In this document: positions 40,758 to 49,599 of the stretch, in pieces
How positions within the stretch are numbered: the stretch's first letter is position 1
How the letters are laid out: each line of letters opens with the position of its first letter
DNA from: Nitrosopumilus piranensis
GTDB taxonomy: Archaea > Thermoproteota > Nitrososphaeria > Nitrososphaerales > Nitrosopumilaceae
NCBI RefSeq assembly: GCF_000875775.1
Contig: NZ_CP010868.1
Location: 1,251,707-1,315,706 of the forward strand
Direction of reading: 5' to 3'
Length of the DNA: 64,000 bases
Made by a program: the position numbers and the translations under genes
Notes under the pieces: model-generated
Seen by the model: only the letters and a program-made list of their open reading frames with translations
Databases searched by the model: none
What the model was told of the DNA's origin: nothing

Positions 40758-41972
40758 TTGTCTGACACATATGATTATGATTTAGTGGTTGTTGGTGGAG
40801 GTCCTGCAGGATCATCAGCCGCATTTGAAGCTGCAAAAAACGGCACAAGGGTTGCATTAATTGAAAAAGAGGAATCGATTGCAGAAACTGTAAGGACTAG
40901 CGGAGTTACATGGATTAAAAATATCAAAGAGTTTGGAATACCAGATGATTGCTTTAATCCAATTAGGAATTTTTCATTTTGTTCCCCAAATAACGAAGTT
41001 ACAATAAGTGATTCAGTTCCAAGAGCTGCAGTATTAGATGTTAGAAAAACATACAGATGGCTAGCAAAGCAAGCTGAAAAATCAGGGGCAGATATTTTTG
41101 TTAAAACAAATGTTAATGAAGTAATAAAAAATGACAAAGGGGACATCATAGGGGTCAGAGCTTCAGAACCTAATGGAAAAATTACATTTAACTCCAAAGT
41201 AGTCATTGATGCAAGTGGATTTCCTTCAACCGTTTGCAAAGCTATGGGATATGTTACACAATGGGAGAGATTCGGAGCGGGTGCAGAATATGAAGTAAAA
41301 GCTGAGAACGTTGACTCTGAGACATGGTGGCTTATGGTAGGACAACAGTATTCGCCTGCAGGATATGCATGGATTTTCCCATTAGGAGACAACATTGTCA
41401 GAATAGGGGTAGGAGTTGGAAAACCAGAATCCGATGTGGATCCTACGCAAAGACTCAATGAATTAATTGACAACAGAGTGGGTCCAATAAAAAAACTAGG
41501 AAAAATAACCCAACTAGAATTTCATTACGGATTAATACCAAATGATGGACTGTCAAGACAAACTGTCTTTAATAATTTGATTCTAGTAGGAGACTCTGCA
41601 GGTCAAGCAAACCCACTTGTATTAGAGGGAATAAGATACGCAATCAGATTTGGAAGAGTTGCAGGAAAGGTAGCATCAGATGCTATCAAATCAGGCAATA
41701 CTGACAAGAATTCATTGTATCCATATGAGGATCACTGGCGAAAGGAGATAGAGTCAAAAATTAATTCTGCTGGAAGAGTTCAGGACAGATGGATAGGACT
41801 CACAGATGAAGAATGGGATAAAGAGTTAAACATCATTAAAGAACTAAAATCTGAAGAATTCCTAGATTTTATAAAAGCAGATTTTGGATTATCAAATATG
41901 GTAAAATTAGCAACACGTCACCCAAAACTTGCTGTCAGACAATTATTTAATTTAGTCAAGGGCAAAAACTAG
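40758..41972 (+). CDS. Geranylgeranyl reductase family FAD-dependent oxidoreductase (TTG start)
   Basis: This 404-residue protein has the N-terminal FAD motif GGGPAGSSAAFEAA, the second FAD segment VGDSAGQANPLVLEGIRYA and the GGR-type YxWxFP segment (YAWIFPLGDN). Enzymes of this family saturate the isoprenoid chains of archaeal membrane lipids. The start is TTG at 40758, about 30 bases after AATTATATCC. Thaumarchaea usually carry several GGR paralogues, so the exact lipid step is open. Confidence 0.9.
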   Translation: MSDTYDYDLVVVGGGPAGSSAAFEAAKNGTRVALIEKEESIAETVRTSGVTWIKNIKEFGIPDDCFNPIRNFSFCSPNNEVTISDSVPRAAVLDVRKTYRWLAKQAEKSGADIFVKTNVNEVIKNDKGDIIGVRASEPNGKITFNSKVVIDASGFPSTVCKAMGYVTQWERFGAGAEYEVKAENVDSETWWLMVGQQYSPAGYAWIFPLGDNIVRIGVGVGKPESDVDPTQRLNELIDNRVGPIKKLGKITQLEFHYGLIPNDGLSRQTVFNNLILVGDSAGQANPLVLEGIRYAIRFGRVAGKVASDAIKSGNTDKNSLYPYEDHWRKEIESKINSAGRVQDRWIGLTDEEWDKELNIIKELKSEEFLDFIKADFGLSNMVKLATRHPKLAVRQLFNLVKGKN

Positions 41973-41999
41973 TCTTCTTTTTGCAACAAGATTCTAAAA

Positions 42000-42215
42000 T
42001 CAAGCCATGGTAACTACCCCAGGGTAGTTGCAGGACTTGAAATAGGGCACGGTATTGGTCTGGTCTGTCTTTACAGACATACAAATTGAATGAAATTGCT
42101 CAGCAGTACAAAGACTACAATCTCTACAAATCATGATGTTAGGTTTCATACAATGAGCACATTTTGTGTGCTCTGTCAATTTTCCACCACATCTTCTGCA
42201 TGATTCATCAGGCAT
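42000..42215 (-). CDS. Small Cys-rich zinc-ribbon protein (71 aa)
   Basis: Three Cys pairs are visible: CRRC (6-9), CAHC (19-22) and CRDCSLC (31-37), plus later single Cys. This suggests two zinc knuckles in the first 40 residues. The hairpin AACTACCC/GGGTAGTT lies inside the final codons. It is convergent with geranylgeranyl reductase. The role is unknown; similar small ribbons often assist translation or DNA enzymes. Confidence 0.7.
   Translation of the reverse strand: MPDESCRRCGGKLTEHTKCAHCMKPNIMICRDCSLCTAEQFHSICMSVKTDQTNTVPYFKSCNYPGVVTMA
42012..42029. other. Short hairpin at the 3' end of a zinc-ribbon gene
   Basis: AACTACCC and GGGTAGTT flank two bases, giving an eight-base inverted repeat in the last codons of the minus-strand gene, between two convergent genes. 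It could be a terminator or a processing hairpin, or chance. Confidence 0.35.
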
Positions 42216-42325
42216 TTCTATTCAAAAGATATTTAGAAAAATTGAATATAAGCAGCACGTAGAAATTATTCATATCAATGATCAGTAAGACGAAGATTAT
42301 AATGTAATTTAAAAAAACAAATTCC

Positions 42326-42949
42326 ATGGATAGGGTTAGAAAAACATTTGATGAGTGGGCTCAAAATGGCAGGGCCGAATTAATGGAGATAGAACATGGA
42401 AAAAACGTATCTAAGTTTTTAGAAAAAGTGTCATTTGACAAACCTTTTAGTTTTCTTGATGTAGGATGTGGAAATGGATGGGTCGTAAGAAAAATTTCCA
42501 AAGAAAGTAACTGCAAAAAAGCAGTAGGGATTGATAAAAGCAAAAAAATGATCATTCAAGCAAAAAAGAAGAAAGATAATAAAAATCAAGAATTCATTCA
42601 TACAAATATAGAATCATGGAAATATAGAGGAAAATTCAATTTCATTTTTTCAATGGAGACTCTATATTATTCAGATTCCATAGAGGAAGCACTCAAAAAA
42701 ATTTACAGATTGTTAAAATCAGGAGGACAGTTTTTTTGTGGTACAGACTTTTATGCAGACAACAAAGCAACTGCAAGGTGGGCAGATGTAATGAAAATAC
42801 AGATGCATTTGCACTCAAAAAAAGAATGGAAACAGTTTTTTGAAACTGCAGGATTTCATGTAAAAACTAAACACGTCAAAGATTTGAAAAGTAAAAAGAA
42901 ATGGAAAAGAGAGTTTGGAACTTTGTTCATCATAGGCACAAAAGTCTAA
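42326..42949 (+). CDS. Class I SAM-dependent methyltransferase (207 aa)
   Basis: The methyltransferase core is plain: motif I FLDVGCGNGWVVRKI (about residues 45-60), the acidic end of strand two VGIDKSKKM, and motif IV FIFSMETLYYSD. Typical small-molecule or protein methyltransferases share this, so the substrate is unknown. It stands alone before the RNase P RNA gene. Confidence 0.85.
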   Translation: MDRVRKTFDEWAQNGRAELMEIEHGKNVSKFLEKVSFDKPFSFLDVGCGNGWVVRKISKESNCKKAVGIDKSKKMIIQAKKKKDNKNQEFIHTNIESWKYRGKFNFIFSMETLYYSDSIEEALKKIYRLLKSGGQFFCGTDFYADNKATARWADVMKIQMHLHSKKEWKQFFETAGFHVKTKHVKDLKSKKKWKREFGTLFIIGTKV

Positions 42950-42987
42950 GGTAATATTCAAATTCAATAAACAGATACCATAACTAT

Positions 42988-43266
42988 GTGAGCTGGAGCA
43001 CGACACGCTGCTACGGCAGAGGAAACTCCTCCCTCCATACAGGAAATGTGATCTGGAGATAGATAATCAGAGATGATTGGCAACGGAGCAGAAAAAAATC
43101 CAATATGGCGCACTATGATGGCAAAACCTGAGGTTTCCATAAAAGGAATGAAAAAGCCGACCCACATGGAGCAAAGCCAAACAGAACTGTAAGTTCCTGT
43201 ACCAAGTTCAGGTAGGCTGCAAAGCGAAATATCGTGAAAACAGAAGGAGGGTTACTCCCAGCACAC
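42988..43266 (+). ncRNA. rnpB: RNase P RNA
   Basis: This 279-base stretch has no sensible ORF and shows the conserved RNase P elements in order: GAGGAAACTCC at about 43018-43028 (CR-I), GAGCAAAGCCAA at 43169-43180, and ACAGAA followed by GGAGGGTTACTCC at 43240-43257 (CR-V). CCCTCC after CR-I pairs with GGAGGG of CR-V (helix P4), and the ends pair (GCTGG with CCAGC, GTG with CAC) as helix P1. The RNA cuts 5' leaders from tRNA precursors. End points may be off by a few bases; a T-rich stretch follows. Confidence 0.9.
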
Positions 43267-43270
43267 ACTT

Positions 43271-43570
43271 TTAATTTTTAATTTCATAGTATTCAACTGG
43301 ATGAGAAAACTGTCTGTTATAATCAACTTCTCTCCAAAATTTTTCTTCGTCAATTTTTTTGCCTTCAAAAATCCAAACGTTTAGAATTTTTTGCATGTAC
43401 ATTTGTGTAGTCTCATCAATCTCAGGTCTAGTACCAGTTTCTTTTTCTATTCTATCCCTTTCTTCTTTGAATGTTTTAAGTAGTCCTTTGAGAGTTTCCC
43501 CATTAATTTGAGCTGCCTTTTTTGCTTTAGCAAATTTCAAATCTTTTTTAAAATTGGATAAAAAACCCAT
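43271..43570 (-). CDS. Hypothetical protein (99 aa)
   Basis: A mostly helical, charged protein; residues 5-45 form an amphipathic basic helix and the end is beta/aromatic-rich (VDYNRQFSHPVEYYEI). No domain is recognised. Its stop lies four bases past the RNase P RNA end, so the two transcripts run towards each other. Confidence 0.65.
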   Translation of the reverse strand: MGFLSNFKKDLKFAKAKKAAQINGETLKGLLKTFKEERDRIEKETGTRPEIDETTQMYMQKILNVWIFEGKKIDEEKFWREVDYNRQFSHPVEYYEIKN

Positions 43571-43598
43571 AGTAAAACTAGAAAACTTTTCTAAAAAT

Positions 43599-44966
43599 CT
43601 AACTCATAGAGTTGGCTTGTTCTTTACAGATTTCTGCATTACATCCACATGTTGCATCACACAAACATGCACCTTGCATTTCACAATCACATTCAGATCC
43701 CATATCGGCTGATGCTGCACACCCACATGCTGCCTCTTCAATTGCACCCTCAGGTTGTGGAGGATTTGGTTCAGTGGGTTCAGATGTTTCATCATAAACA
43801 CTACGTGTCTGCTGATAACCAGCATCGTCTTTTAGTTGGGCTTCTCCTCTGTTGGTCTGATAACCACCTGATGAGGCGCTAGTTTGATAGCCTTGTAATC
43901 TACTTGGATCAATTCCTTGCTGACCCTCTTTTGTGTTCTTTAGTTGACGATTACTAAACATAAAGAATGCACCACCTGCAATTGCGGCAATTGCAGCCAT
44001 TCCATAAATAATCATAACAGGGAAATCACCTGTAGAAGTCGTAGCATAATCTTCTGGAGGAGTTGGAGTTACACCTGCAATCTCTACACCATCAAAAATA
44101 TCTAAAGCACCAAATCCAATTGCATACAAGTTTCCTTGATCTGAAGATTGAACACTTCTAACAACATATGGTTGGTCTGCAACAATTTCTGCTTCAAAGA
44201 CTCTTTCGACTTGTCTTCCTTCTCTAATACTACTTTCACCCATAGTCCAACTAGAAACTACAAATCCAGAAATTTCTTGACTTAGACCAAAGGTTCCAGC
44301 ATCAACATTAATTCCTGTTGGATCAAATAAGAAATGCCAGTTTGTTAATGGTTGTTGCAAGATAAAGTCAGCATTAATGAGATTTTTTCGTAAAACATCT
44401 TCAGCCTCAGTGCCTACAAAGAATGCTGCAGCTTCAGGTTCTACTTCAAGTAAAATGTTTATTGGAAAATTAATTTCATGTCCGTCAATGACAACATCAC
44501 CATTTGCAGTTAGTCCTCTCCACCCCAAATCAACGAGTGTTTTTTGAGAGTCTTTGGTAATCACATAATTTGTTAAAGTTCCTTCAAGGATTACTCTATA
44601 ATCAACAGATGTGTTGATGTTTCTTGCTTTAAGATGGATATCATAAGAAACATTCAAGTCAGAAATATGAGCCTGACTTCCATCTGCTTTAATTTTATCA
44701 TTAAGTTGTCTTATCAAATTTTGAACACCAGGATCTGATGAATCAGCAGTTCCTTCAATGGTCCATTCTTGGCCTCTTAAGACATCAAAGAGTTGGCCAC
44801 CATTTGGGTACTCGATGAATACGGTCTTTTGATAATTCATCTTAAATGGAGAACTTTCACTGTTTGGATTGATTTTTGCATCCATTTGAGCAGCCCATAC
44901 AGGACTAGTAGAACCAATAACAAGTAGACCAGCAAGTAAAATTGTTAAAGTGACTGCCCTAGACAC
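43599..44966 (-). CDS. Membrane protein with extracellular domain and CxC-rich C-terminal tail
   Basis: This 455-residue protein has an N-terminal signal peptide (residues 1-26), about 285 residues of beta-rich extracellular domain, one transmembrane helix (about 316-339) and a 115-residue Gln/Gly/Ser/Pro-rich tail. The last 42 residues hold nine Cys at 414, 416, 426, 428, 434, 436, 440, 442 and 447, as four CxC pairs plus one. By topology the tail is cytoplasmic and looks like a metallothionein-type metal site. I do not recognise the extracellular domain. A metal-sensing or storage role is inference. Confidence 0.75.
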   Translation of the reverse strand: MSRAVTLTILLAGLLVIGSTSPVWAAQMDAKINPNSESSPFKMNYQKTVFIEYPNGGQLFDVLRGQEWTIEGTADSSDPGVQNLIRQLNDKIKADGSQAHISDLNVSYDIHLKARNINTSVDYRVILEGTLTNYVITKDSQKTLVDLGWRGLTANGDVVIDGHEINFPINILLEVEPEAAAFFVGTEAEDVLRKNLINADFILQQPLTNWHFLFDPTGINVDAGTFGLSQEISGFVVSSWTMGESSIREGRQVERVFEAEIVADQPYVVRSVQSSDQGNLYAIGFGALDIFDGVEIAGVTPTPPEDYATTSTGDFPVMIIYGMAAIAAIAGGAFFMFSNRQLKNTKEGQQGIDPSRLQGYQTSASSGGYQTNRGEAQLKDDAGYQQTRSVYDETSEPTEPNPPQPEGAIEEAACGCAASADMGSECDCEMQGACLCDATCGCNAEICKEQANSMS

Positions 44967-45081
44967 GATCTAGAAAGCAATTATTTGTAGTAATAAACTT
45001 ATCCAACGTAAAGATCGGTATTTTTTGAAAAAGTAATATGGAGTAAGGTCTTCAGACTTTGCAGTTTTAGGAGAAAATGGT

Positions 45082-46002
45082 ATGATTACAGTTTTAGCAG
45101 GAGGGACAGGTTCAGTCAAACTAGTCAGAGGATTAGTTTCACAGGAATCCAAAGTTAATGTAGTCAGCAATGTGGGAGACAATTATTGGTTGTATGGACT
45201 GTATGTATGCCCAGATATTGATACAATTGTTTATGGATTAGCAGATTTGCTTGATCAAGAAAGAGGTTGGGGAATTAAAAAAGACACATTCAATTTTTTG
45301 CGTCAGATGGAAGTTTTTGGAGAAGAGACATGGTTTAGAGTAGGAGACAGAGATGCTGCAACACATCTAATTAGAACAAACATGTTAAAGAACGGAAAAA
45401 ATCTTAGCGACATTACAAAATGGATGTGTGAAAAATTTGCAGTTAGTGCAAACATCATTCCAGTTACAGACAACAGCATTGAAACTAGAATTATTACAGA
45501 TAAAGGAGAATTACATTTACAAGAATATTGGGTAAAGCATAGAGGAAAAGATCCTGTTGAAGGAATTCAATACATCGGAGCTGACAAAGCCCGCCCTAAT
45601 CCTGAAGCAGTAAATGCAATACACGATGCAGACATGGTAATTTTAGCTCCAGGGAATCCATTGACTTCAATTGGACCAATGCTCCAGATCAAAGGAATTA
45701 GAAAAGAGTTATCCAAAATAAAGAAAAAAGTTGTAGCAATTAGTCCATTAATCGGAGATAATGCAATTAGCGGTCCTGCTGCAAAATACATGCAGGCTGC
45801 AGGCATAGAGTCAAATGCTTATGGATTAGCAAAGATGTATTCTGACGTATGTTCTAACATAATTGTTGATACCAAAGATAGAATGTTAGTAAAGAAGATT
45901 CAAAGTCTAGATATGAAAGTTTTTGAGACAAAAATTACTATGAAAAATAAATTAGCCGAAGATGCATTAGCAAATTTCATCCTAAAACAAGTACACGTAT
46001 AA
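45082..46002 (+). CDS. cofD: 2-phospho-L-lactate transferase (F420 biosynthesis)
   Basis: CofD joins the phospho-lactyl group to the deazaflavin Fo. The 306-residue protein has the family start ITVLAGGTGSVKLVRGL, NVGDNYWLYGLYVCPD, the GDRDAATH segment and ILAPGNPLTSIGPML. A Shine-Dalgarno-like AGGAG is about ten bases before ATG. The next gene, cofC, begins one base after its stop. Together they form a two-gene F420 unit. Confidence 0.94.
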   Translation: MITVLAGGTGSVKLVRGLVSQESKVNVVSNVGDNYWLYGLYVCPDIDTIVYGLADLLDQERGWGIKKDTFNFLRQMEVFGEETWFRVGDRDAATHLIRTNMLKNGKNLSDITKWMCEKFAVSANIIPVTDNSIETRIITDKGELHLQEYWVKHRGKDPVEGIQYIGADKARPNPEAVNAIHDADMVILAPGNPLTSIGPMLQIKGIRKELSKIKKKVVAISPLIGDNAISGPAAKYMQAAGIESNAYGLAKMYSDVCSNIIVDTKDRMLVKKIQSLDMKVFETKITMKNKLAEDALANFILKQVHV

Positions 46003-46003
46003 T

Positions 46004-46642
46004 TTGAAAATAGCTGCAATAATTCCTGTAAAGACTTTCTCTAATGCAAAAACGCGTTTAGATTTATCTCCTCAAAAAATTGAAGATTTGTGCAAAGTGA
46101 TGTTAGAAGAAATTCTACATACAGTTTCGATTTCCCCACAAATTGACAAAGTCATCATGGTGACAAAAGAAGAAAAAGCAATTGAGATAGGCAAAAAATT
46201 TAACACTAATACCATAATTGATGAAAAAGAAGAAAGTGTAAACAGCGCAGTTGTACTTGCAGACAAGTATCTCTTAGAGAACAATTATGATGCATCCATT
46301 GTTTTTCCTCAGGATATACCATACATCAAAACCCAAGATATTGATTTTATGCTAAATTACAAGTCACCTCCCAATTTTGCCATAATTGTTCCATCAAGAA
46401 GATTTGATGGCACTAATGCACTAGTCAGAATGCCAATCGATTTAATGGAGACTCATTATGATGAAGACAGTTACAAGATTCACATGAATACTGCAAAAGA
46501 GCACACACTAAATGTTGCAATGGTATTTGTAAAAAGAATCATGTGGGATATAGACAATTCCGAAGATTTGAAATTCCTTTTAGAGCAAAAAGAAAAACCA
46601 CACATTGCAGAAAAAATTAAAAATATTTTGGAAATAGACTAA
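46004..46642 (+). CDS. cofC: 2-phospho-L-lactate guanylyltransferase (F420 biosynthesis)
   Basis: CofC activates 2-phospholactate (or a related acid) with GTP for CofD. The 212-residue nucleotidyltransferase has the N-terminal AIIPVKTFSNAKTRLD motif and the conserved VFPQDIPYI segment. The start is TTG at 46004 directly after the cofD stop. A run of eight T at 46672-46679 follows the stop by 30 bases and may end the transcript. Confidence 0.9.
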   Translation: MKIAAIIPVKTFSNAKTRLDLSPQKIEDLCKVMLEEILHTVSISPQIDKVIMVTKEEKAIEIGKKFNTNTIIDEKEESVNSAVVLADKYLLENNYDASIVFPQDIPYIKTQDIDFMLNYKSPPNFAIIVPSRRFDGTNALVRMPIDLMETHYDEDSYKIHMNTAKEHTLNVAMVFVKRIMWDIDNSEDLKFLLEQKEKPHIAEKIKNILEID

Positions 46643-46671
46643 AAGAATCAAAAAATATCCAGAAAATTACC

Positions 46672-46679
46672 TTTTTTTT
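46672..46679 (+). terminator. T-run terminator after cofDC
   Basis: Eight T follow the cofC stop by about 30 bases. Runs of T are the usual archaeal termination signal. No hairpin is needed. Confidence 0.45.
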
Positions 46680-46758
46680 AGGTACGATCACCAGCAGACT
46701 TATAAGGTATGGTTTAGAAAATGTTAAATATTATCATAAAAGGTTTTGGGAGATTAAG

Positions 46759-47667
46759 ATGGTTAAAACAGTAAATCCAAAGGACAGATGTCCAAGATGC
46801 GGAAAAGGCACACTAGTTACCGATGCCAATACAGGAGAGAATTTTTGTGGCAAATGTGGATTTGTAATTACAGATAAAGTTGAAGAGTCAGGTCCAGAAT
46901 GGAGATCATTTTCAAACGAAGGTGAAAACAAAAGCAGAGCAGGTGTTCCAACATCACTTGCGATGCACGATATGGGACTGGCAACTGTAATCAATCCCCA
47001 AAACAGAGATGCTACAGGAAAACCACTAACAGCTTCTATGAAAAGCACCATTGAAAGATTAAGAACATGGGATAGCAGAAGTCAGGTTCATGAGCCAGTT
47101 GATAGAAACTTTAGACAAGCATTCAGTGAATTAGACAGACTCAAAGACAAACTTGCAGTAGGTGATGCAGTTATAGAAAAAGCAGCTTATATTTACAGAA
47201 AAGCACTTGAAAAAGGACTAGTTAGAGGTAGGTCTATTTCAGCCCTTATTGCATCAGCACTTTATGCAGCATGTCGTGATACTGAAACTCCAAGAACGCT
47301 AAAAGATATTGGTCAAGCAAGCAACATCAAAAGAAAAGACATTGCAAGATGTTACAGACTATTGTTAAGGGAATTAAATTTGAAGATGCCCGTTGTGGAT
47401 CCAATTAAATGTATTTCAAGAATTGCAAGTAAAGCAGGACTATCAGAAAAAACAAAAAGAAAAGCAACAAAGATTTTACAAACAGCTGAAGAAAATAAAA
47501 TTTCAGCAGGAAAAGATCCAATGGGATTGGCGGCGGCTGCACTTTATGTTGCATGTGTAACAAATGGTGAAAACAAAACACAAAGAGATGTTGCAGAAGC
47601 TGCAGGGGTTACAGAAGTAACAATTAGAAATAGATACAAAGGATTGAAAGTAGCCTTAAATCTCTAG
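46759..47667 (+). CDS. tfb: Transcription initiation factor TFB
   Basis: This 302-residue protein is archaeal TFB. It has an N-terminal zinc ribbon (CPRCGKG...CGKCGF, about residues 9-35), the B-finger region, and two cyclin-like repeats (about 110-200 and 210-300), each with the ASALYAACR or AAALYVAC signature. It recruits RNA polymerase to TBP-bound promoters. Thaumarchaea often encode several TFBs. It overlaps the convergent CPBP gene by 12 bases. Confidence 0.95.
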   Translation: MVKTVNPKDRCPRCGKGTLVTDANTGENFCGKCGFVITDKVEESGPEWRSFSNEGENKSRAGVPTSLAMHDMGLATVINPQNRDATGKPLTASMKSTIERLRTWDSRSQVHEPVDRNFRQAFSELDRLKDKLAVGDAVIEKAAYIYRKALEKGLVRGRSISALIASALYAACRDTETPRTLKDIGQASNIKRKDIARCYRLLLRELNLKMPVVDPIKCISRIASKAGLSEKTKRKATKILQTAEENKISAGKDPMGLAAAALYVACVTNGENKTQRDVAEAAGVTEVTIRNRYKGLKVALNL

Positions 47668-48645
47668 TGCAGATTCTTTTTTGAAATAAAATCTACTTAG
47701 AAACAGCATCGCCACAGAGAATATTCCAGAGGCCAAAAGTAACAATTCTAAAGTAGACATTAGAGAATGCGAAAATGCGTTTTCAATAGATATAGAATTA
47801 ATCTGTGAGATAAAAGTCGCATAAGAGAATATGAAGTAATTTGTTGCCCAATGAATTAACAGGGATGCAACAAAACCAAACCTAAGATAGACCCATCCTA
47901 AAATAATGCCACCCGCAGTTGCTTGTGCAAACTTGCCTTCACTCCAAGAATCTCCAAACGCAATGTGTGCAAATCCAAATAAAACACCAACAAAAACAAT
48001 CAAGAATATAGCTTTTCTAGAATCATAAACATCAAGATTTCTAGGAGACCACAAACATTTTAGAAAATATTTTGGAGATGTTCTGTGAGAATAGAGTGCA
48101 AATAATGGAATTCCAAGTAGAATTAAACGAAACCCAACTTCTTCTATCAAAGGTGCAAGTGAAACATAGAAAAATTGAATCAAATCATTGTCATCAAGTG
48201 GAGGAACTGTAACAATACCAAATTGTTCTTGAACAAAATTAATCACCACAGAAACTAAAACTAAGATAGAAAGCCATTTTGTGACACCAATCATATAATT
48301 TGAAGTGGCATCATATTTTCCAAAAGAGATGATAGAAGTAAATGATTTTAAAAATCCTGTTTGGGGACCCAAAAGTGCAATTACAAACAATACAGCATAA
48401 AAAATCCACAAGACAACAAAGACATCACCTATGCTGATATTAGAAAAAGTCTGGTGTATTGAAGTTCCTTCAAAAAGTGCTAAATGAGTTACAGGGAAAT
48501 CATAATTGATATCATTTCCAACATCACTTTCAAATATTACAAATGCGCCTATAGGAAAAGATACAAGAAGTAATCCAAAAATTACTGATAGTAATGCAGT
48601 AAAAGGAATTCCAATGGCTTGGAGTAACTTGGTTTTATTTTGCAA
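47656..48645 (-). CDS. CPBP-family intramembrane metalloprotease (Abi/CAAX type)
   Basis: The 329-residue membrane protein has about seven helices and the CPBP motifs: PLIEEVGFRLILLG (EExxxR), FGFAHIAFGD (FxxxH) and LIHWATNYF (H-x3-N/D). Family members are intramembrane proteases for prenylated or bacteriocin-type substrates; the natural substrate here is unknown. It starts seven bases from the end of the SUI1 gene on the same strand, so they may be co-transcribed. Confidence 0.88.
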   Translation of the reverse strand: MQNKTKLLQAIGIPFTALLSVIFGLLLVSFPIGAFVIFESDVGNDINYDFPVTHLALFEGTSIHQTFSNISIGDVFVVLWIFYAVLFVIALLGPQTGFLKSFTSIISFGKYDATSNYMIGVTKWLSILVLVSVVINFVQEQFGIVTVPPLDDNDLIQFFYVSLAPLIEEVGFRLILLGIPLFALYSHRTSPKYFLKCLWSPRNLDVYDSRKAIFLIVFVGVLFGFAHIAFGDSWSEGKFAQATAGGIILGWVYLRFGFVASLLIHWATNYFIFSYATFISQINSISIENAFSHSLMSTLELLLLASGIFSVAMLFLSRFYFKKESALEI

Positions 48646-48651
48646 TTTGCT

Positions 48652-48960
48652 TTAATGCAGTTCTATACTTTCTTCAGCAAAACCTAGGTTGGTCAATGTA
48701 TCTTTGATGGTATCACGATGATCACCTTGTAAGAAAATATAACCTTCTTTGGCAGTTCCGCCACATGCATATTTGCTTTTGAGTTCTTTTGCAACAGTCT
48801 CTAAATTATTTAATTTAGGATCCAAGCCCTCAATCATAGTACCTTTTTTCTTAAATCGTCTTGTTTCTAATCGAATTATAATTTTGGTGCTATCTTTGGC
48901 AAGTTCACCGCATGCACACAAGTCCTCTGGAAGACCACAAGTATTACAAATTACTGCCAT
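48652..48960 (-). CDS. Translation initiation factor SUI1/eIF1 family
   Basis: The 102-residue protein has the archaeal N-terminal Cys cluster CNTCGLPEDLCACG and the SUI1 fold with KIIIRLETRRFKKKGTMIEGLD and the GGTAKEGYIFLQGDHRD strand-loop. It helps start-codon selection on the 30S subunit, an interesting role in a genome with many TTG and GTG starts. Confidence 0.93.
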   Translation of the reverse strand: MAVICNTCGLPEDLCACGELAKDSTKIIIRLETRRFKKKGTMIEGLDPKLNNLETVAKELKSKYACGGTAKEGYIFLQGDHRDTIKDTLTNLGFAEESIELH

Positions 48961-49063
48961 TCGTTCGAAATGAATTCAATTATACGCACTATTAAGCCTT
49001 GTTTGAATATAGAATATTTTAAAAAATAATGAGATTTTTTAGATAGAAAATACAAGAAGAACC

Positions 49064-49393
49064 GTGTCAAAAGATCTGACAAAAAAAGCAGCAGAGATGC
49101 TGTTGCAAGGGGCAACACTGCTTAGTGAACCCTGCCCCTACTGTAAGGGAGTAAGAGTGATGAAAGAAGGCCATGCATTATGCATAAGCTGTGGCCGTGA
49201 ACCTGAAAAAAAAGAAATTCCAGAAACAAAACCAATTGAGGCTCAATCTCCAATTCTAGGTACTTTAGAAAAGAAACTACAAGTCCTATCAAAGGAATTA
49301 GAAGACGAAAAAAATCATGCTAAGCAACAAGAAATACTAAAATCAATAAATTCATTGTTAGAAACGATCGAAAAGATAAAAGACAAACAATAA
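49064..49393 (+). CDS. UPF0148 / SSSCA1-like zinc-ribbon protein (GTG start)
   Basis: The 109-residue protein begins with KKAAEMLLQGATLLSEPCPY and contains CPYCKG and CISCGRE, the zinc ribbon of the Sjogren-syndrome/scleroderma autoantigen 1 (UPF0148) family, followed by a coiled-coil tail. The start is GTG at 49064. It precedes the Sec61-beta gene by 34 bases. Confidence 0.88.
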   Translation: MSKDLTKKAAEMLLQGATLLSEPCPYCKGVRVMKEGHALCISCGREPEKKEIPETKPIEAQSPILGTLEKKLQVLSKELEDEKNHAKQQEILKSINSLLETIEKIKDKQ

Positions 49394-49427
49394 AGTTTTT
49401 ATGTCAAAATCCTTGTTTTGAGATAGA

Positions 49428-49592
49428 ATGGCAGATAAGAAATCAGCACCACTCCCAGCATCAAGTGGAGGTCTCATGAGATTCTTTGAAGATGAGACAA
49501 AAGGATTCAGAGTGGATCCAAAAATCGTAGTATCAATTCCCATCAGCCTAATTGCAGTATCATGGGCAATCGATATCTTTCTAGCTCCGTGA
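49428..49592 (+). CDS. Preprotein translocase subunit Sec61-beta
   Basis: This 54-residue protein has the archaeal Sec61-beta layout: a polar N-terminus with PLPASSGGLMRFFEDE, the conserved GFRVDPKIVV and one C-terminal membrane helix (ISLIAVSWAIDIFLA). It is the small tail-anchored partner of SecY in the protein-export channel. It starts at ATG 49428 and ends eight bases before the DUF2070 gene. The SecY and SecE genes are not in the window. Confidence 0.9.
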   Translation: MADKKSAPLPASSGGLMRFFEDETKGFRVDPKIVVSIPISLIAVSWAIDIFLAP

Positions 49593-49599
49593 AGAAACA

